Numbered from the stretch's first letter, positions 51,382 to 63,444 are shown. The stretch is DNA of 64,000 bases from Nocardioides furvisabuli (GCF_021083185.1 NZ_JAIGQB010000001.1:62001-126000); one strand, 5' to 3'. Numbers and translations are program-made. The notes: generated by a model from the letters alone, not told the origin.

Positions 51382-52619
51382 GCCGCGCACGACTGCGTAC
51401 GACGCTCGCGGCGGGCCTGGTCGCCGCGGGGGTCGTGCCGCTGTGGGTGATCCCTGCCTCCGCGGAGCACGACGCGCCGTGCTCGGTCGGTGAGGTGCCC
51501 GGCTCGGAGCAGCTCGCCGACACGCACAGCCGCGACAACCCGGCCTTCGAGCGGATGCACGTCGAGCAGGCGCAGGAGCTCGCGACAGGTCGGGGCGTGA
51601 AGGTCGCGGTCATCGACAGCGGCGTGATGCCGCTGCCGGGCATCGACCGCCCGACGGCTGTCGCGGTCGGCGGGGCGTCCGCGACCGGCATCCTGTCCGG
51701 CCACGGCACGATCGTGGCGGGCCTGATCGCCGGCCCGCGAGGCGTCGCTCCGGACGCGCAGGTCTTCGACTACAAGGTCTACGACACCGAGGTCGCCGAC
51801 ATCGCCGAGGGCGAGAAGCAGGTGACCTCGGCGGGGATCGTCGCCGGCATCGAGGCCGTGATCGCCGACCACCGCACGCAGCAGTTCGACGTCGTCAACA
51901 TCTCCCTCGCCGTGGGACAGTCCGACCCGAGGCTCGAGGCGGCGGTCGCGCGCCTCGTCGAGCTGCCGCTCGTCGTCGTGGCCGCCTCCGGCAACGTCGA
52001 GGAGCGCGGCGGCTCGGGCGACGAGTCCTTCGAGGGCACGCCCGGCAACGACGCCGACGTCTACCCGGCCGACTACCCCGGAGTGCTGGCGGTGAGCGCG
52101 GTGCCGCCGGGCTTCGAGGACCCGAGCACCTACGTCCTGCCCAACCTCGACACCGACGTCGCCGCGCCCACGCTCGGCGCGATCTCGCTCAACGCGTCCG
52201 GGCAGGCCTGCGACATCGTGGAGGTCGCCACGTCGTGGTCGGCGGCGGAGGTCAGCGGCATCATCGCGCTGTTGCGCGAGCGCTTCCCCCGCGAGACCCC
52301 GCAGCAGCTCGTCGCCCGCCTGCAGGCCACCACCGAGGGCGACGGCCCGGTGCAGGGCGAGGACGGTGCGGTCGCGAACCCGTGGACCGGCGCCGGTGTG
52401 GTGCAGGCCCACGACGCGCTCACCCGCGAGCTGAAGCCCGGTCGCCAGGGCAGGATCGAGACGACCGTCGCCGAGACCCGCACCGACGCGCAGGCGCCTC
52501 CCGCGCCCGAGCGCATCGACCTGTTCAGCACCCCGCGCGCGATCCTGCTGTGGTCGGGCCTGGTCGCCGGTTCGCTGCTGGCGCTGGCCTTCATGCTGCG
52601 CCCGCTGCTGCGGCGCTGA
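51378..52619 (+). CDS. mycP: mycosin subtilisin-like protease MycP
   Basis: Membrane-anchored mycosin, about 413 residues: N-terminal signal (to about 29), subtilase domain, C-terminal helix (about 385-405) and RPLLRR tail. The catalytic triad is Asp80 (VAVIDSGV), His109 (SGHGTIVAG) and Ser286 (ATSWSAAEVSGI); oxyanion Asn lies in VVVAASGNV. The usual GTSFAAP around the Ser is changed to ATSWSAA, losing the conserved Pro, so the active-site loop is unusual, though the Ser is kept. GTG 51378 overlaps the eccB stop. MycP stabilises the ESX complex and cleaves some substrates. Confidence 0.93.
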   Translation: MSRARLRTTLAAGLVAAGVVPLWVIPASAEHDAPCSVGEVPGSEQLADTHSRDNPAFERMHVEQAQELATGRGVKVAVIDSGVMPLPGIDRPTAVAVGGASATGILSGHGTIVAGLIAGPRGVAPDAQVFDYKVYDTEVADIAEGEKQVTSAGIVAGIEAVIADHRTQQFDVVNISLAVGQSDPRLEAAVARLVELPLVVVAASGNVEERGGSGDESFEGTPGNDADVYPADYPGVLAVSAVPPGFEDPSTYVLPNLDTDVAAPTLGAISLNASGQACDIVEVATSWSAAEVSGIIALLRERFPRETPQQLVARLQATTEGDGPVQGEDGAVANPWTGAGVVQAHDALTRELKPGRQGRIETTVAETRTDAQAPPAPERIDLFSTPRAILLWSGLVAGSLLALAFMLRPLLRR

Positions 52620-52685
52620 CACGCGCGATGGCCCTGCGCACCCGTTCCGACCTCACCCTCCCCGAGACCGTGATGGAATCCAGCC

Positions 52686-53753
52686 ATGACTGACACCTCG
52701 GACGAGCCCGTAGCCGTCATCCTGGCCGGCGGCCAGGGATCGCGGCTGTGGCCGATCAGCCGGGACCGTCGGCCCAAGCAGTTCCAGCCGGTCGTCCGCG
52801 ACCGCCCGCTGCTCACCGGGACCATCGAGCGGCTGAGCGAGCTGGTCGACCCCTCGCGCATCCACGTCTCGACCCGCGCACGCTTCGCCGACGCCGCGCG
52901 CGCCACCCTCGGCCCGGTGCCCCCGGAGAACCTGATCCTCGAGGAGGATCCCGCCGGCCCGGCGACCGCCTTCGCCCTCAGCATCGCCACGCTCTCGCAC
53001 CTCTACGGCAATGCGCCGGCCCTCATCGCGCCCTCGGACCACCTGATCAACGAGGAGGAGGCCTTCAACGCCGCCTCCCGCGACATGCTCGCCCAGCTGG
53101 CCACCACGCCCGCGTCGATGGTGGTGCTGGGTGCCGAGCCGACGCGCTACGACCCGAGCCTGGGCTACATCCACACCCGCGGCGGCGACGGCGCGGTCGA
53201 GGTCATCGACTCCTTCCACGAGAAGCCCGACCAGGAGACCGTCGACGAGCTCGCCGGCTCCGGGACGCTCTACTGGAACACCGCCTGCTACGGCGTACGT
53301 GTGCAGGCGGCGTGTGACGCCTACCGGACGGCGCTGCCGCTGATCTTCGACTCGATCGAGCGCTTCGCCCGCGCGACCCCCTCGCAGCAGGGCTACCGCG
53401 GTGCCGCGATCGGCGGGCACGAGATCTATCCGCTCCTGTGGGCCGGGATGGAGTGCCTCGTCGTGCCGCGACAGCTCGGGTGGACCGACGTCGGCACCTG
53501 GACCCGCCTCGAACGCGTCCTCGCCGACCAACGGGTCACCTCGATCGGTCCGGCGCTCCAGCTGGGCGCGGACAACGTGCTGGTGGCGAGCATGGACGGA
53601 CGCCCGGTCGTGACGCTGGGTGCGAGCAACCTGATCATCGTCACCCACGAGGACGCCGTCTACGTCCTGGACAAGGACCAGGTCCTCGACACCCCCACCC
53701 TCGAGCGGCTCCGCTCGTTGCTCGCGGCCAGCACCCGCGAAGACCTCCTCTGA
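52686..53753 (+). CDS. manC: mannose-1-phosphate guanylyltransferase
   Basis: 355 residues, makes GDP-mannose from mannose-1-phosphate. The N-terminal AVILAGGQGSRLWPISRDRRPKQF-type motif is complete (first half AVILAGGQGSRLWPISR). APSDHLI, the FHEKP motif, YWNTACYG and LGWTDVGTW confirm the family. It has no C-terminal isomerase domain. It supplies GDP-mannose for actinobacterial mannolipids and glycans. About 48 bases separate it from the epimerase gene. Confidence 0.9.
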   Translation: MTDTSDEPVAVILAGGQGSRLWPISRDRRPKQFQPVVRDRPLLTGTIERLSELVDPSRIHVSTRARFADAARATLGPVPPENLILEEDPAGPATAFALSIATLSHLYGNAPALIAPSDHLINEEEAFNAASRDMLAQLATTPASMVVLGAEPTRYDPSLGYIHTRGGDGAVEVIDSFHEKPDQETVDELAGSGTLYWNTACYGVRVQAACDAYRTALPLIFDSIERFARATPSQQGYRGAAIGGHEIYPLLWAGMECLVVPRQLGWTDVGTWTRLERVLADQRVTSIGPALQLGADNVLVASMDGRPVVTLGASNLIIVTHEDAVYVLDKDQVLDTPTLERLRSLLAASTREDLL

Positions 53754-53801
53754 CACCGGGCGTCCTGCCCGCCGCGCCCTCACCCTCGCACGAAGGAACC
53801 C

Positions 53802-55103
53802 ATGTCCCACGAGAACAGCCAGCACATCGTCGTCGTCGGCACCAAGCCCGACATCATCAAGCAGGCGCCGATCTACCACGAGCTGCGCAACCGCGGGCAC
53901 GACGTCGTGCTGTGCCACACCGGCCAGCACTACGACCACAACCTCTCGCAGTCGATGCTCGACGAGTTCGGTGTCCGCGAGGACGTGAACCTCGAGGTGC
54001 GCGGCGGCGTCAACGACCTGGTCTCCGGGATCACCGCCAAGCTCGCGCTCTACCTGCGCGGCTTCGCCGAGCGCGGCGGCTTCCCGATCACCTACGTGCA
54101 CGGTGACACCACCACCGCGATGGCCGGCGCGCTCGCCACCTTCGGCGAGCGCCAGGCGCTGGTCCACGTCGAGGCGGGCCTGCGGACGCTGTCACCGAAG
54201 CCGGAGGTGCTGCAGGGCTGGCTCGACCAGGGCGCCGACCTGGACTGGGCGGCGTTCCGCGAGCAGTCGATCGACCGCAACAGCTGGACCAAGGGCAGCC
54301 GCGAGCCCTCACCCGAGCAGTTCAACACGCGTGTCGCCGACGCCGGCACAGACCTGCACGCCGCGCCGGTCGAGCTCAACCGCGAGTTCCTCGTCGACGA
54401 GGGCTTCGCGCCGGCCGCCATCGACGTCGTCGGCAACTCGGTCGTCGACGCGCTCGCGCAGGCGGTGGCGGGCAGCGACAAGAACCAGGTGCTGCAGAAG
54501 TTCCCGCAGATGGGCGACGGCTCCTTCCTCCGCTTCTGCGTCCACCGCCGCGAGAACACCACCAACCGCGACCGCTTCAACCTGCTCATGGACGCCATGG
54601 AGGAGCTGCTCGAGCAGGGACACCACGTCCTCTTCATCCGCCTGCTCGGCACCGAGGCCGCGATCGACAACTTCGGTCGCCGCCAGTGGCTCGAGGACCT
54701 CGAGGCGAGGTACGGCGAAGCGCTGATCTCGACCCCCGTGTGGGACAGCTACCTCGACGTGGTCGCCGCCATGTCGATGTGCGCGGTGATCGTGACCGAC
54801 TCCGGCTCGATCGTGGAGGAGGCCAACGTGCTCCAGGTGCCGTGCGTGACCCTGCGCTTCGGCTCCGACCGCTCCGAGACCTTCCTGGCCGGCAGCAACT
54901 TCCTCGCCCCGCCCATCGACAAGGCGCTGATGACCAGCGTCATCCACAACGTCTTCGAGCACCGTGCCGAGCTGTCGTGGGACCGCGTCTACCCCGAGGG
55001 TGCCTCGCGGATGCTCGTCGACGCGGTCGAGCGGCGCCTCGATGAGGGCAGCCTGCTGATCTCCGAGGAGTGGCGCTACGGCCTCCGGGCCCAGCTGCGC
55101 TGA
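53802..55103 (+). CDS. wecB: UDP-N-acetylglucosamine 2-epimerase
   Basis: Non-hydrolysing UDP-GlcNAc 2-epimerase, 433 residues, makes UDP-ManNAc for cell-wall polymers. Motifs: GTKPDIIKQAPIYHEL at the N-terminus, VHVEAGLRTLSPK, CVHRRENTTNRDRF and VTDSGSIVEEAN. It is about 60 residues longer than E. coli WecB; an insertion lies after the AGLR motif (DWAAFREQSIDRNSW region). ATG 53802 follows GAAGGAACC. It joins manC in a nucleotide-sugar pair and ends at a strong hairpin facing tRNA-Ser. Confidence 0.92.
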   Translation: MSHENSQHIVVVGTKPDIIKQAPIYHELRNRGHDVVLCHTGQHYDHNLSQSMLDEFGVREDVNLEVRGGVNDLVSGITAKLALYLRGFAERGGFPITYVHGDTTTAMAGALATFGERQALVHVEAGLRTLSPKPEVLQGWLDQGADLDWAAFREQSIDRNSWTKGSREPSPEQFNTRVADAGTDLHAAPVELNREFLVDEGFAPAAIDVVGNSVVDALAQAVAGSDKNQVLQKFPQMGDGSFLRFCVHRRENTTNRDRFNLLMDAMEELLEQGHHVLFIRLLGTEAAIDNFGRRQWLEDLEARYGEALISTPVWDSYLDVVAAMSMCAVIVTDSGSIVEEANVLQVPCVTLRFGSDRSETFLAGSNFLAPPIDKALMTSVIHNVFEHRAELSWDRVYPEGASRMLVDAVERRLDEGSLLISEEWRYGLRAQLR

Positions 55104-55128
55104 GCGGCGTACGCCACCGACGAACGAC

Positions 55129-55160
55129 GAGGCCCCGCACCGTGATCGGTGCGGGGCCTC
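55129..55160. terminator. bidirectional hairpin between wecB and tRNA-Ser(GGA)
   Basis: Perfect 14-bp stem, GAGGCCCCGCACCG with CGGTGCGGGGCCTC, loop TGAT. It lies 25 bases after the wecB stop and eight bases beyond the 3' end of the convergent tRNA, so it can stop both transcripts. Confidence 0.82.
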
Positions 55161-55167
55161 GTGTCAG

Positions 55168-55253
55168 CGGAGGTAGGGGGATTCGAACCCCCGAGGGCTA
55201 TTAACCCAACCCGCTTTCCAAGCGAGCGCCATAGGCCACTAGGCGATACCTCC
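55168..55253 (-). tRNA. tRNA-Ser (anticodon GGA)
   Basis: 86-base class II tRNA on the minus strand. Acceptor GGAGGTA/TACCTCC, anticodon GGA in TCGCTTGGAAAGCGG, long variable arm, T loop TTCGAAT; CCA not encoded. The third serine tRNA in the window. Confidence 0.94.
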
Positions 55254-55366
55254 GCCGAGGAGAGTACCGGTCGGCTCGGTGGGCGGTGAAATCGCCCGGC
55301 TGCGGCGCCGGCCGAGTCCCCTGCGAGCCCTCGGTTTGGGCAGCCCGTGGCGCTCGGCCTAGACTC

Positions 55367-55462
55367 CCGGCAACCCCCCACGTGGCGTCACCTCGCCCAA
55401 TCCCCCAGGGCCGGAAGGCAGCAAGGGTCAGTGAGCTCTGACGGGTGCGTGGGGGGCCTCTT
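55367..55462 (+). ncRNA. ffs: signal recognition particle RNA (small, 4.5S type)
   Basis: The domain IV core is clear: GGGCCGGAAGGCAGCAAGGG and then TCAGTGAGCTCTGACGGGTG contain the GGAA tetraloop and the symmetric internal loop. Outer arms CCCCCCACG and CGTGGGGGG close the hairpin. It binds Ffh for membrane targeting. Its place just upstream of dnaX, next to tRNA-Ser, is the usual actinobacterial order. Boundaries are approximate. Confidence 0.92.
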
Positions 55463-55529
55463 CATGTCCCCTCCACCTCAGGGGGCGGGGACATGGTCGC
55501 TGTGGGTGGACACGGTTAGGGTTCACGAC

Positions 55530-57656
55530 GTGGAGTCACCGCTCGCGCTCTATCGCCGCTACCGGCCCGAGACCTTCCAGGAGGTCATCGGGCAGGACCA
55601 CGTGACGGAGCCGTTGCGGGCCGCGCTGGCTGCCAACCGGGTCAACCACGCCTACCTCTTCTCCGGCCCGCGCGGCTGCGGCAAGACCACCTCGGCGCGG
55701 ATCCTGGCCCGCGCGCTCAACTGCGCGCAGGCGCCGATCTCCGACCCGTGCGGCGAGTGCGACAGCTGCCGGGACCTGGCCCGCGGCGGACCCGGCTCGA
55801 TCGACGTCATCGAGATCGACGCCGCGTCCCACGGCGGTGTGGACGACGCGCGCGACCTGCGGGAGAAGGCGTTCTTCGCCCCCGTGCGCGACCGCTACAA
55901 GGTCTACATCATCGACGAGGCCCACATGGTCACCACGCAGGGCTTCAACGCCCTGCTCAAGCTGGTCGAGGAGCCACCGCCGCACCTGCGCTTCATCTTC
56001 GCCACGACCGAGCCCGACAAGGTGCTGCCGACGATCCGCTCGCGCACCCACCACTACCCCTTCCGGCTGATCCCGCCGCGCCTGCTGAGCGACTATCTCT
56101 CCCAGCTCGCCGGTGAGGAGGGGGTCACCATCGAGTCGGCCGCCCTCCCCCTCGTCGTGCGCGCCGGGGCGGGGTCCGCGCGCGACACGCTGTCCGTGCT
56201 CGACCAGCTCCTCGGCGGCGCCGGTCCGGGCGGGGTCACCCACAAGCTGGCCACCGACCTGCTCGGCTTCACTCCCGACTCGCTGCTCGACGAGGTGGTC
56301 GAGGCCTTCGCCACCCGCGACGGTGCCGCGGTCTTCTCGGTCGTGGACAAGGTCGTCGAGACCGGCCAGGACCCGCGCCGCTTCACCGAGGACCTGCTGC
56401 GCCGCCTGCGCGACCTGGTCATCGTCACGGCCGTGCCCGACGCCCCGGCGACGGGCCTCATCGACGTCGCCGAGGACGCGGGGGAGCGGCTGGTGGCCCA
56501 GGCCGCGCGCTTCGGGGCGATCGAGCTCAGTCGCGCCGCCGACATCGTCGCCTCCGGGCTGACCGAGATGCGCGGTGCCACCGCTCCCCGCCTCCTGCTC
56601 GAGCTGCTCTGCGCCCGCGTGTTGCTGCCGGGCGCCGACCACACCGCCGATGGCGTGATGGCGCGCCTGGAGCGCCTGGAGCGCCGCATGGACGTCACCG
56701 GCGCACCGGCTCCCGCCACCCCCGCGCGGGCAGCGGCTGCGCCGGCTCCCGCGGCCCCGCAGGCGGCGCCGGCCGCAGCAACCCCCGCCCCCGCGCGTGC
56801 CGACGAGCCCGCTCCGCCGCCTCCGGTGCCGACCGCTCCTGCTGCCGAGGCGCCGTCGCGGCCGGAGGCCCCGGCCCCGGTGCGGGACGACGGCCCCGCG
56901 CCACCCCCGCCGATGCCCACCTCGCTGCCCGAGCCGCCGCAGCCTCCGCCGACGGTGGCCGAGCCCGCGCCGGAGCCGACGACGCCGGCCGCCCCGGGCA
57001 CGCCGGTGGCCGAGCAGCCGGCAGGACCGCGCGGCGGTCTCAGCCTCGTCGACGTACGCCGCCTGTGGCCCGACATCCTCGAGCAGACCAAGAACCGTCG
57101 CCGCCTGGCGTGGATGGTGCTCTCGCAGCACGCCCACGTCGTCGACGTCGACGGCACCCGCCTGACCGTGGGCTTCGCCAACTCCGGCGCGCGCGACTCC
57201 TTCGTCAACGGCGGTTGCGACGAGATCCTGCGCCAGGCCGCGATCGACGTCGTCGGCATGGACTGGCGCGTGGAGTCCATCGTCGACCAGTCCGGTGCCG
57301 CCGCGGAGGCACCCGTGGTGCGCCGGCCGGCCACCGACGCGCCTCCGCAGCCCGGCGCTGTCCCCGCCCCCGCCGCGGACGCCCCCGACGGCCCGCCGTC
57401 GTGGGTCACCGGTGAGTCCGCCGCGCCCGACGCACCGGCTCCGGCTCCGGCGCCCGTCGTGTCCGCAGCCCCGGCCCGCGAGGCGCTGGAGGCTGCCCGT
57501 GCAGGAGGCACTCCCGAGGCGTCCGAGCCCGTCCGGTCGGCCGACGACGACGTCGACCCCGACGACCCGGACGCCGAGTCGGCCGCGCTCGACACCGAGT
57601 CCCTGCTGAGCCAGACGCTCGGCGCGCGGCTGATCGAAGAGATCCGTAACGACTGA
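55530..57656 (+). CDS. dnaX: DNA polymerase III gamma/tau subunit
   Basis: DnaX, about 708 residues, clamp-loader ATPase. YRRYRPETFQEVIGQDHV opens the AAA+ domain; Walker A GPRGCGKTTSARILA, zinc ligands including CGECDSC, Walker B YIIDEAHM and the TTEPDKVLPTIRSR sensor follow. The middle (about residues 390-510) is a long Ala/Pro linker, and the C-terminal tau region (LVDVRRLWPDILEQTKN...) is present. GTG 55530 (VESPLALY) is chosen because the family starts just before YRRYRP; ribosome site AGGG nearby. The gene follows the SRP RNA. No programmed frameshift site was checked. Confidence 0.95.
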   Translation: MESPLALYRRYRPETFQEVIGQDHVTEPLRAALAANRVNHAYLFSGPRGCGKTTSARILARALNCAQAPISDPCGECDSCRDLARGGPGSIDVIEIDAASHGGVDDARDLREKAFFAPVRDRYKVYIIDEAHMVTTQGFNALLKLVEEPPPHLRFIFATTEPDKVLPTIRSRTHHYPFRLIPPRLLSDYLSQLAGEEGVTIESAALPLVVRAGAGSARDTLSVLDQLLGGAGPGGVTHKLATDLLGFTPDSLLDEVVEAFATRDGAAVFSVVDKVVETGQDPRRFTEDLLRRLRDLVIVTAVPDAPATGLIDVAEDAGERLVAQAARFGAIELSRAADIVASGLTEMRGATAPRLLLELLCARVLLPGADHTADGVMARLERLERRMDVTGAPAPATPARAAAAPAPAAPQAAPAAATPAPARADEPAPPPPVPTAPAAEAPSRPEAPAPVRDDGPAPPPPMPTSLPEPPQPPPTVAEPAPEPTTPAAPGTPVAEQPAGPRGGLSLVDVRRLWPDILEQTKNRRRLAWMVLSQHAHVVDVDGTRLTVGFANSGARDSFVNGGCDEILRQAAIDVVGMDWRVESIVDQSGAAAEAPVVRRPATDAPPQPGAVPAPAADAPDGPPSWVTGESAAPDAPAPAPAPVVSAAPAREALEAARAGGTPEASEPVRSADDDVDPDDPDAESAALDTESLLSQTLGARLIEEIRND

Positions 57657-57687
57657 TGCACGTCCCATCCACGACGCGGGAGACCCG

Positions 57688-58065
57688 ATGACCCAGAACC
57701 CCTTCGACGCCCTCGGCGGCGGCGGCTTCGACATGAACGCCCTGCTCCAGCAGGCCCAGCAGATGCAGCAGCAGCTCGAGGAGGCGCAGGCCAACCTCGC
57801 CCGCCAGACCGTCGACGGCACCGTCGCCGGCGGCGCTGTCTCGGTCACGGTCAACGGCGTCGGCGAGCTGGTGGGCGTCACGATCCGCACCGGGGAGTTC
57901 GACGGCAACGACCCCGACGACCTCTCGGACCTCTCCGACCTGATCGTCGCGGCCTACCGTGACGCCCGGGCCAAGTCCGAGGCCCTGGCGAGCGAGTCGA
58001 TGGGCCCGCTCACCGACGGTCTCGGCGGCGGGGCCGGCGGCCTCGGCCTCCCCGGCCTGGGCTGA
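57688..58065 (+). CDS. ybaB: YbaB/EbfC nucleoid-associated protein
   Basis: 125 residues, YbaB family DNA-binding dimer. A Gln-rich N-terminal helix ([16 protein letters not shown]) precedes the beta-hairpin ([20 protein letters not shown]) and a helix with [21 protein letters not shown] Gly-rich tail ends it. It follows dnaX by 31 bases and precedes recR by 10, the conserved dnaX-ybaB-recR order, and is thought to act with RecR in recombination. Confidence 0.94.
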   Translation: MTQNPFDALGGGGFDMNALLQQAQQMQQQLEEAQANLARQTVDGTVAGGAVSVTVNGVGELVGVTIRTGEFDGNDPDDLSDLSDLIVAAYRDARAKSEALASESMGPLTDGLGGGAGGLGLPGLG

Positions 58066-58075
58066 GGGGCTTCAT

Positions 58076-58672
58076 TTGTACGAGGGCGTCGTCCAGGACC
58101 TGATCGACGAGCTGGGCCGACTGCCCGGCGTCGGTCCCAAGAGCGCGCAACGGATCGCCTTCCACCTGCTGCAGGCCGAGCCCGTCGACGTACGCCGTCT
58201 CGCCGACGTGCTGATCGAGGTCAAGGCGCGGGTGAAGTTCTGCTCGGTCTGCTTCAACGTCAGCGAGGACGAGCAGTGCCGGATCTGTCGCGACGAGCGG
58301 CGCGACCCGAGCGTGCTGTGCGTGGTGGAGGAGTACAAGGACGTCGTCGCCATCGAGCGCACCCGCGAGTTCCGCGGCCGCTACCACGTGCTCGGCGGGG
58401 CGATCTCGCCGATCGACGGCATCGGACCCGACCAGCTCCACGTCAAGGAGCTCATGCCCCGACTGGCCGATGGCACGGTCACCGAGGTCATCCTCGCCAC
58501 CGACCCCAACCTCGAGGGCGAGGCCACCGCGACCTACCTCACGCGCCTGCTCCTGCCGATGGGCTTGCGCGTCACCCGCTTGGCGAGTGGACTGCCGGTG
58601 GGCGGTGACCTCGAGTACGCCGACGAGGTCACGCTCGGCCGCGCATTCGCCGGAAGGAGATCAGCACAATGA
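58076..58672 (+). CDS. recR: recombination mediator RecR
   Basis: RecR, 198 residues, the usual size. The N-terminal HhH ([20 protein letters not shown]), the [16 protein letters not shown] zinc finger and the Toprim segment ([28 protein letters not shown]) are present. The start is TTG 58076 ([10 protein letters not shown]), with GAGGGG at 58064 as ribosome site; no ATG or GTG fits. It overlaps the next gene by ATGA at 58669. It loads RecA with RecF and RecO onto gaps. Confidence 0.94.
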   Translation: MYEGVVQDLIDELGRLPGVGPKSAQRIAFHLLQAEPVDVRRLADVLIEVKARVKFCSVCFNVSEDEQCRICRDERRDPSVLCVVEEYKDVVAIERTREFRGRYHVLGGAISPIDGIGPDQLHVKELMPRLADGTVTEVILATDPNLEGEATATYLTRLLLPMGLRVTRLASGLPVGGDLEYADEVTLGRAFAGRRSAQ

Positions 58673-59250
58673 CCGACGCCGACCAGATCAGGTTCGAGGA
58701 GCAGATCGCCGACTCGGTGACCAGCTTCCTGCTCGCCCTGCGCGAGATCGCCCGCGAGGGCAACGGCTCGGAGGCCGTGTCGCTGCTGCTGCTCGAGATC
58801 AGCCAGGTGCTGCTCGCGGGTGCCCGCCTGGGTGCGCAGACCGACTTCGCCCCGCGCGAGGAGTTCCAGCCCGACGTGGGCCCGGAGGCCGACATCGACG
58901 AGCTCCGGCTGCGCCTGGCCGACATGCTCGAGGGCATCGACTCCTACACCTTCGTCTTCGACCCCTATGTCCCCGAGGTGGTCGAGAGCCGTCTGTCCGA
59001 CGACCTCGCCTCGATCGCGATCGACCTCGAGAACGGCCTGCGTCACTTCCGCGCCGGCAACGTCGAGGAGGCGCTGTGGTGGTGGCAGTTCTCCTACGTC
59101 AACAACTGGGGCAACCTCGCCGGTGCCGCGCTGAACGCGCTGCTCACGGTCGTGGCCCACGACCGCTTCGACACCGACTTCGTCGCCAACGCGGCCGCGG
59201 TCGCGGTCGCCGATGAGATGCTGGAGGTCGACCCGGCCGAGCAGCCGTAG
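58669..59250 (+). CDS. DUF5063 protein
   Basis: 193 residues, mostly helical, matches the actinobacterial DUF5063 family ([52 protein letters not shown]). ATG 58669 overlaps the recR stop. It follows the recR gene in many actinobacteria. No function known. Confidence 0.85.
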   Translation: MTDADQIRFEEQIADSVTSFLLALREIAREGNGSEAVSLLLLEISQVLLAGARLGAQTDFAPREEFQPDVGPEADIDELRLRLADMLEGIDSYTFVFDPYVPEVVESRLSDDLASIAIDLENGLRHFRAGNVEEALWWWQFSYVNNWGNLAGAALNALLTVVAHDRFDTDFVANAAAVAVADEMLEVDPAEQP

Positions 59251-59340
59251 AATCGGGCACGGCCTGCCGGCAACGACGCCGACGGGCTCGTCAGTCGAAG
59301 GCGGCCGCTGACGGCCGCACCCCGATCCCGAGGACCAACC

Positions 59341-61670
<2,330 letters not shown>

Positions 61671-61680
61671 TGCGCTCCTT

Positions 61681-61708
61681 CGGGATCCCCGGCCGGCCGG
61701 GGATCCCC
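61681..61708. terminator. palindromic hairpin after asd
   Basis: CGGGATCCCCGGCC is followed at once by GGCCGGGGATCCC, a near-perfect 13-bp palindrome, 10 bases past the asd stop. It ends the operon, which converges with the next minus-strand gene. The motif GGCCTGACAAC occurs twice just downstream (61728 and 61752). Confidence 0.65.
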
Positions 61709-61766
61709 GAGGTTGTCGGCCTCTGCATGGCCTGACAACGTGCGGGAGGGCCTGACAACCCCTCCG

Positions 61767-62363
61767 TCAGCGCACGTCGCGGGGCACAGGTGCCTCGCCG
61801 TTGTCGCCGACGACCGACGAGGTCACCCACCACGAGGCGCCGTAGCCGACGGCGGCCGCCAGCGGCACGGCGACCAGCGCCCACCACTCGTCGAGCGAGC
61901 CGAGCAGGAAGACCATCACGAGAACGGCCATGATCCCGACGGCCAGGACGCTCGTGGACCTGGCGTCGGCGACCCCGAGGGCGCGCAGCAGGAGGCTGCC
62001 CGCCCACGCGAGCAGGACCAGGCCGGCGAGCAGGAGCGGCAGACCGGTCGCGCCGCCGCACGACGACGTCCCGCGTACGGCGCTGCAGCCGGCGCCGGCC
62101 AGCCAGGCGAGGAGAACCGCCAGAACGCCGACGACGACGCCGGTCACGGCCGCGGCGGGCAGGCCGGTCAGTGCCACGGGTGGGAGCCGGCGCGGCTCGC
62201 GACGGCGTACCGGCTCGTCCGCCCGGTCCGGCCCGGGCTCGGCCTCGACTGCGGGGGTGGCAGTCGGCGGCTCCGCACGCTCGGACGCGGGCTTCCTCCG
62301 CCGCAGCGAGAAGGCGGGCATCTCCAGAGAGGGTCCGTCGTCGGGTTCGCCCGGGTCAGCCAT
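61767..62363 (-). CDS. proline-rich membrane protein
   Basis: 198 residues: a charged N-terminal third (SLRRRKPASERAEPPTATPA) and four membrane helices from about residue 70. It was not recognised. ATG 62363 is the clear start (MADPGEPDDGPSLE). It converges with the asd gene and is divergent from the DUF4397 gene. Probably an inner-membrane protein of unknown role. Confidence 0.65.
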   Translation of the reverse strand: MADPGEPDDGPSLEMPAFSLRRRKPASERAEPPTATPAVEAEPGPDRADEPVRRREPRRLPPVALTGLPAAAVTGVVVGVLAVLLAWLAGAGCSAVRGTSSCGGATGLPLLLAGLVLLAWAGSLLLRALGVADARSTSVLAVGIMAVLVMVFLLGSLDEWWALVAVPLAAAVGYGASWWVTSSVVGDNGEAPVPRDVR

Positions 62364-62556
62364 GGAGGCAGTGTGCCATCCGCGCGGGGCCGGAGGTCTA
62401 GTCCACAGTGGCTCCGGGTGACAACGAGAGGTCAACGGTGACCCACGGAGCAGCCACAGGAGAGTTGCCTGGCGCTGATCCGCAATCCGGGCCGTGGCCC
62501 TGCGCGAAGCATCGCCAGAGACGCGCAGGGGCGCGCCCGAGGAGCAGGAGCACGGC

Positions 62557-63444
62557 ATGAAGAGAATCGCGTGGTTGTCGCTGGTGGGTTCGTTGGCCCT
62601 GGGCCTGTCGTCCCTCGCGGGTGTGGCGCAGGCCGCCCCGCAGGAGGCGACGGCTCGGCTGATGGTCGTGCAGGCCGTGCCGGACGAGAGCCTCCACGTC
62701 GAGATCGACGACGAGGTCGTGAGCGAGGGCTCCGCGACCGGCGAGGTGCTCGGCCCGTTCACGGTCCCGGCGGGCGCACACCAGGTCAGGTTCATCGACG
62801 AGAGCGGCGACGTGGTCGTCGACACCGCGGTGGACCTCGAGGCCGGGTCGGTCCAGGACCTCGTGGTGCACCGCCCCGCGCAGGTCGGCGGCCAGCCGCT
62901 CGCCACGCTCTACGCGACCCCGACGGATCCCATCGCAGCGGGCAAGGCGCGCGTGCTGATCGCCCACACGGCCTCGGTCGCACCCGCCGACGTCCGCCTC
63001 GACGGGACCGTGGTCTTCCGCAACATCGCCAACGGGGAGTTCGCCACCGCGGACGTCGCCGAGGGCGCGCACGTCGCCGAGCTGGTGCCGTCGGGTCTCA
63101 CCACCCGGCCCATCCTCGGGCCGCTGGACGTGAGTCTCGCACGTGCCTCGGCCACGATGGTCTACGCCGTCGGCAACGCCCGGGACGCGTCGATGGACGT
63201 CATCACGCACAGCATCCCGCTCGCGTCGAGCGGCGGCGACGCGCCCACGTCGATCGACGCGGGCAGCGCCGGCCTCGCGGCGGGCATCGAGGTGTCCGCG
63301 TTCGCCGGTTCCGGCGCCATCGAGGTGGCACCCGGGACGTCCCGCTGGACTGCGATGACCGCACTGCTGGCGGCGCTCGTCACGCTCGGCGCGGGGGCGT
63401 ACGGCTGGAGCCGCAGGCGCCACGCAGTCGTCGCCTCGTCGTGA
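62557..63444 (+). CDS. secreted DUF4397 surface protein
   Basis: 295 residues. A signal peptide (to about 25, ending AQA) precedes DUF4397-type beta-rich modules (ATARLMVVQAVPDESLHVEI, KARVLIAHTASVAPADVRL). A C-terminal membrane helix and RRRH-rich tail end it, like a sortase substrate, but no LPxTG is visible before the helix (VAPGTSRWT). The next gene overlaps by GTGA and encodes a sortase, so anchoring or processing by it is likely. ATG 62557 follows GGAGCAGGAG. Confidence 0.8.
   Translation: MKRIAWLSLVGSLALGLSSLAGVAQAAPQEATARLMVVQAVPDESLHVEIDDEVVSEGSATGEVLGPFTVPAGAHQVRFIDESGDVVVDTAVDLEAGSVQDLVVHRPAQVGGQPLATLYATPTDPIAAGKARVLIAHTASVAPADVRLDGTVVFRNIANGEFATADVAEGAHVAELVPSGLTTRPILGPLDVSLARASATMVYAVGNARDASMDVITHSIPLASSGGDAPTSIDAGSAGLAAGIEVSAFAGSGAIEVAPGTSRWTAMTALLAALVTLGAGAYGWSRRRHAVVASS

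Noticed and set aside
61711-61762. CRISPR-like short repeats (GGCCTGACAAC twice, GTTGTC once)
   Set aside because: Only two short copies with unequal spacing; not an array, more likely part of terminator/operator sequence.
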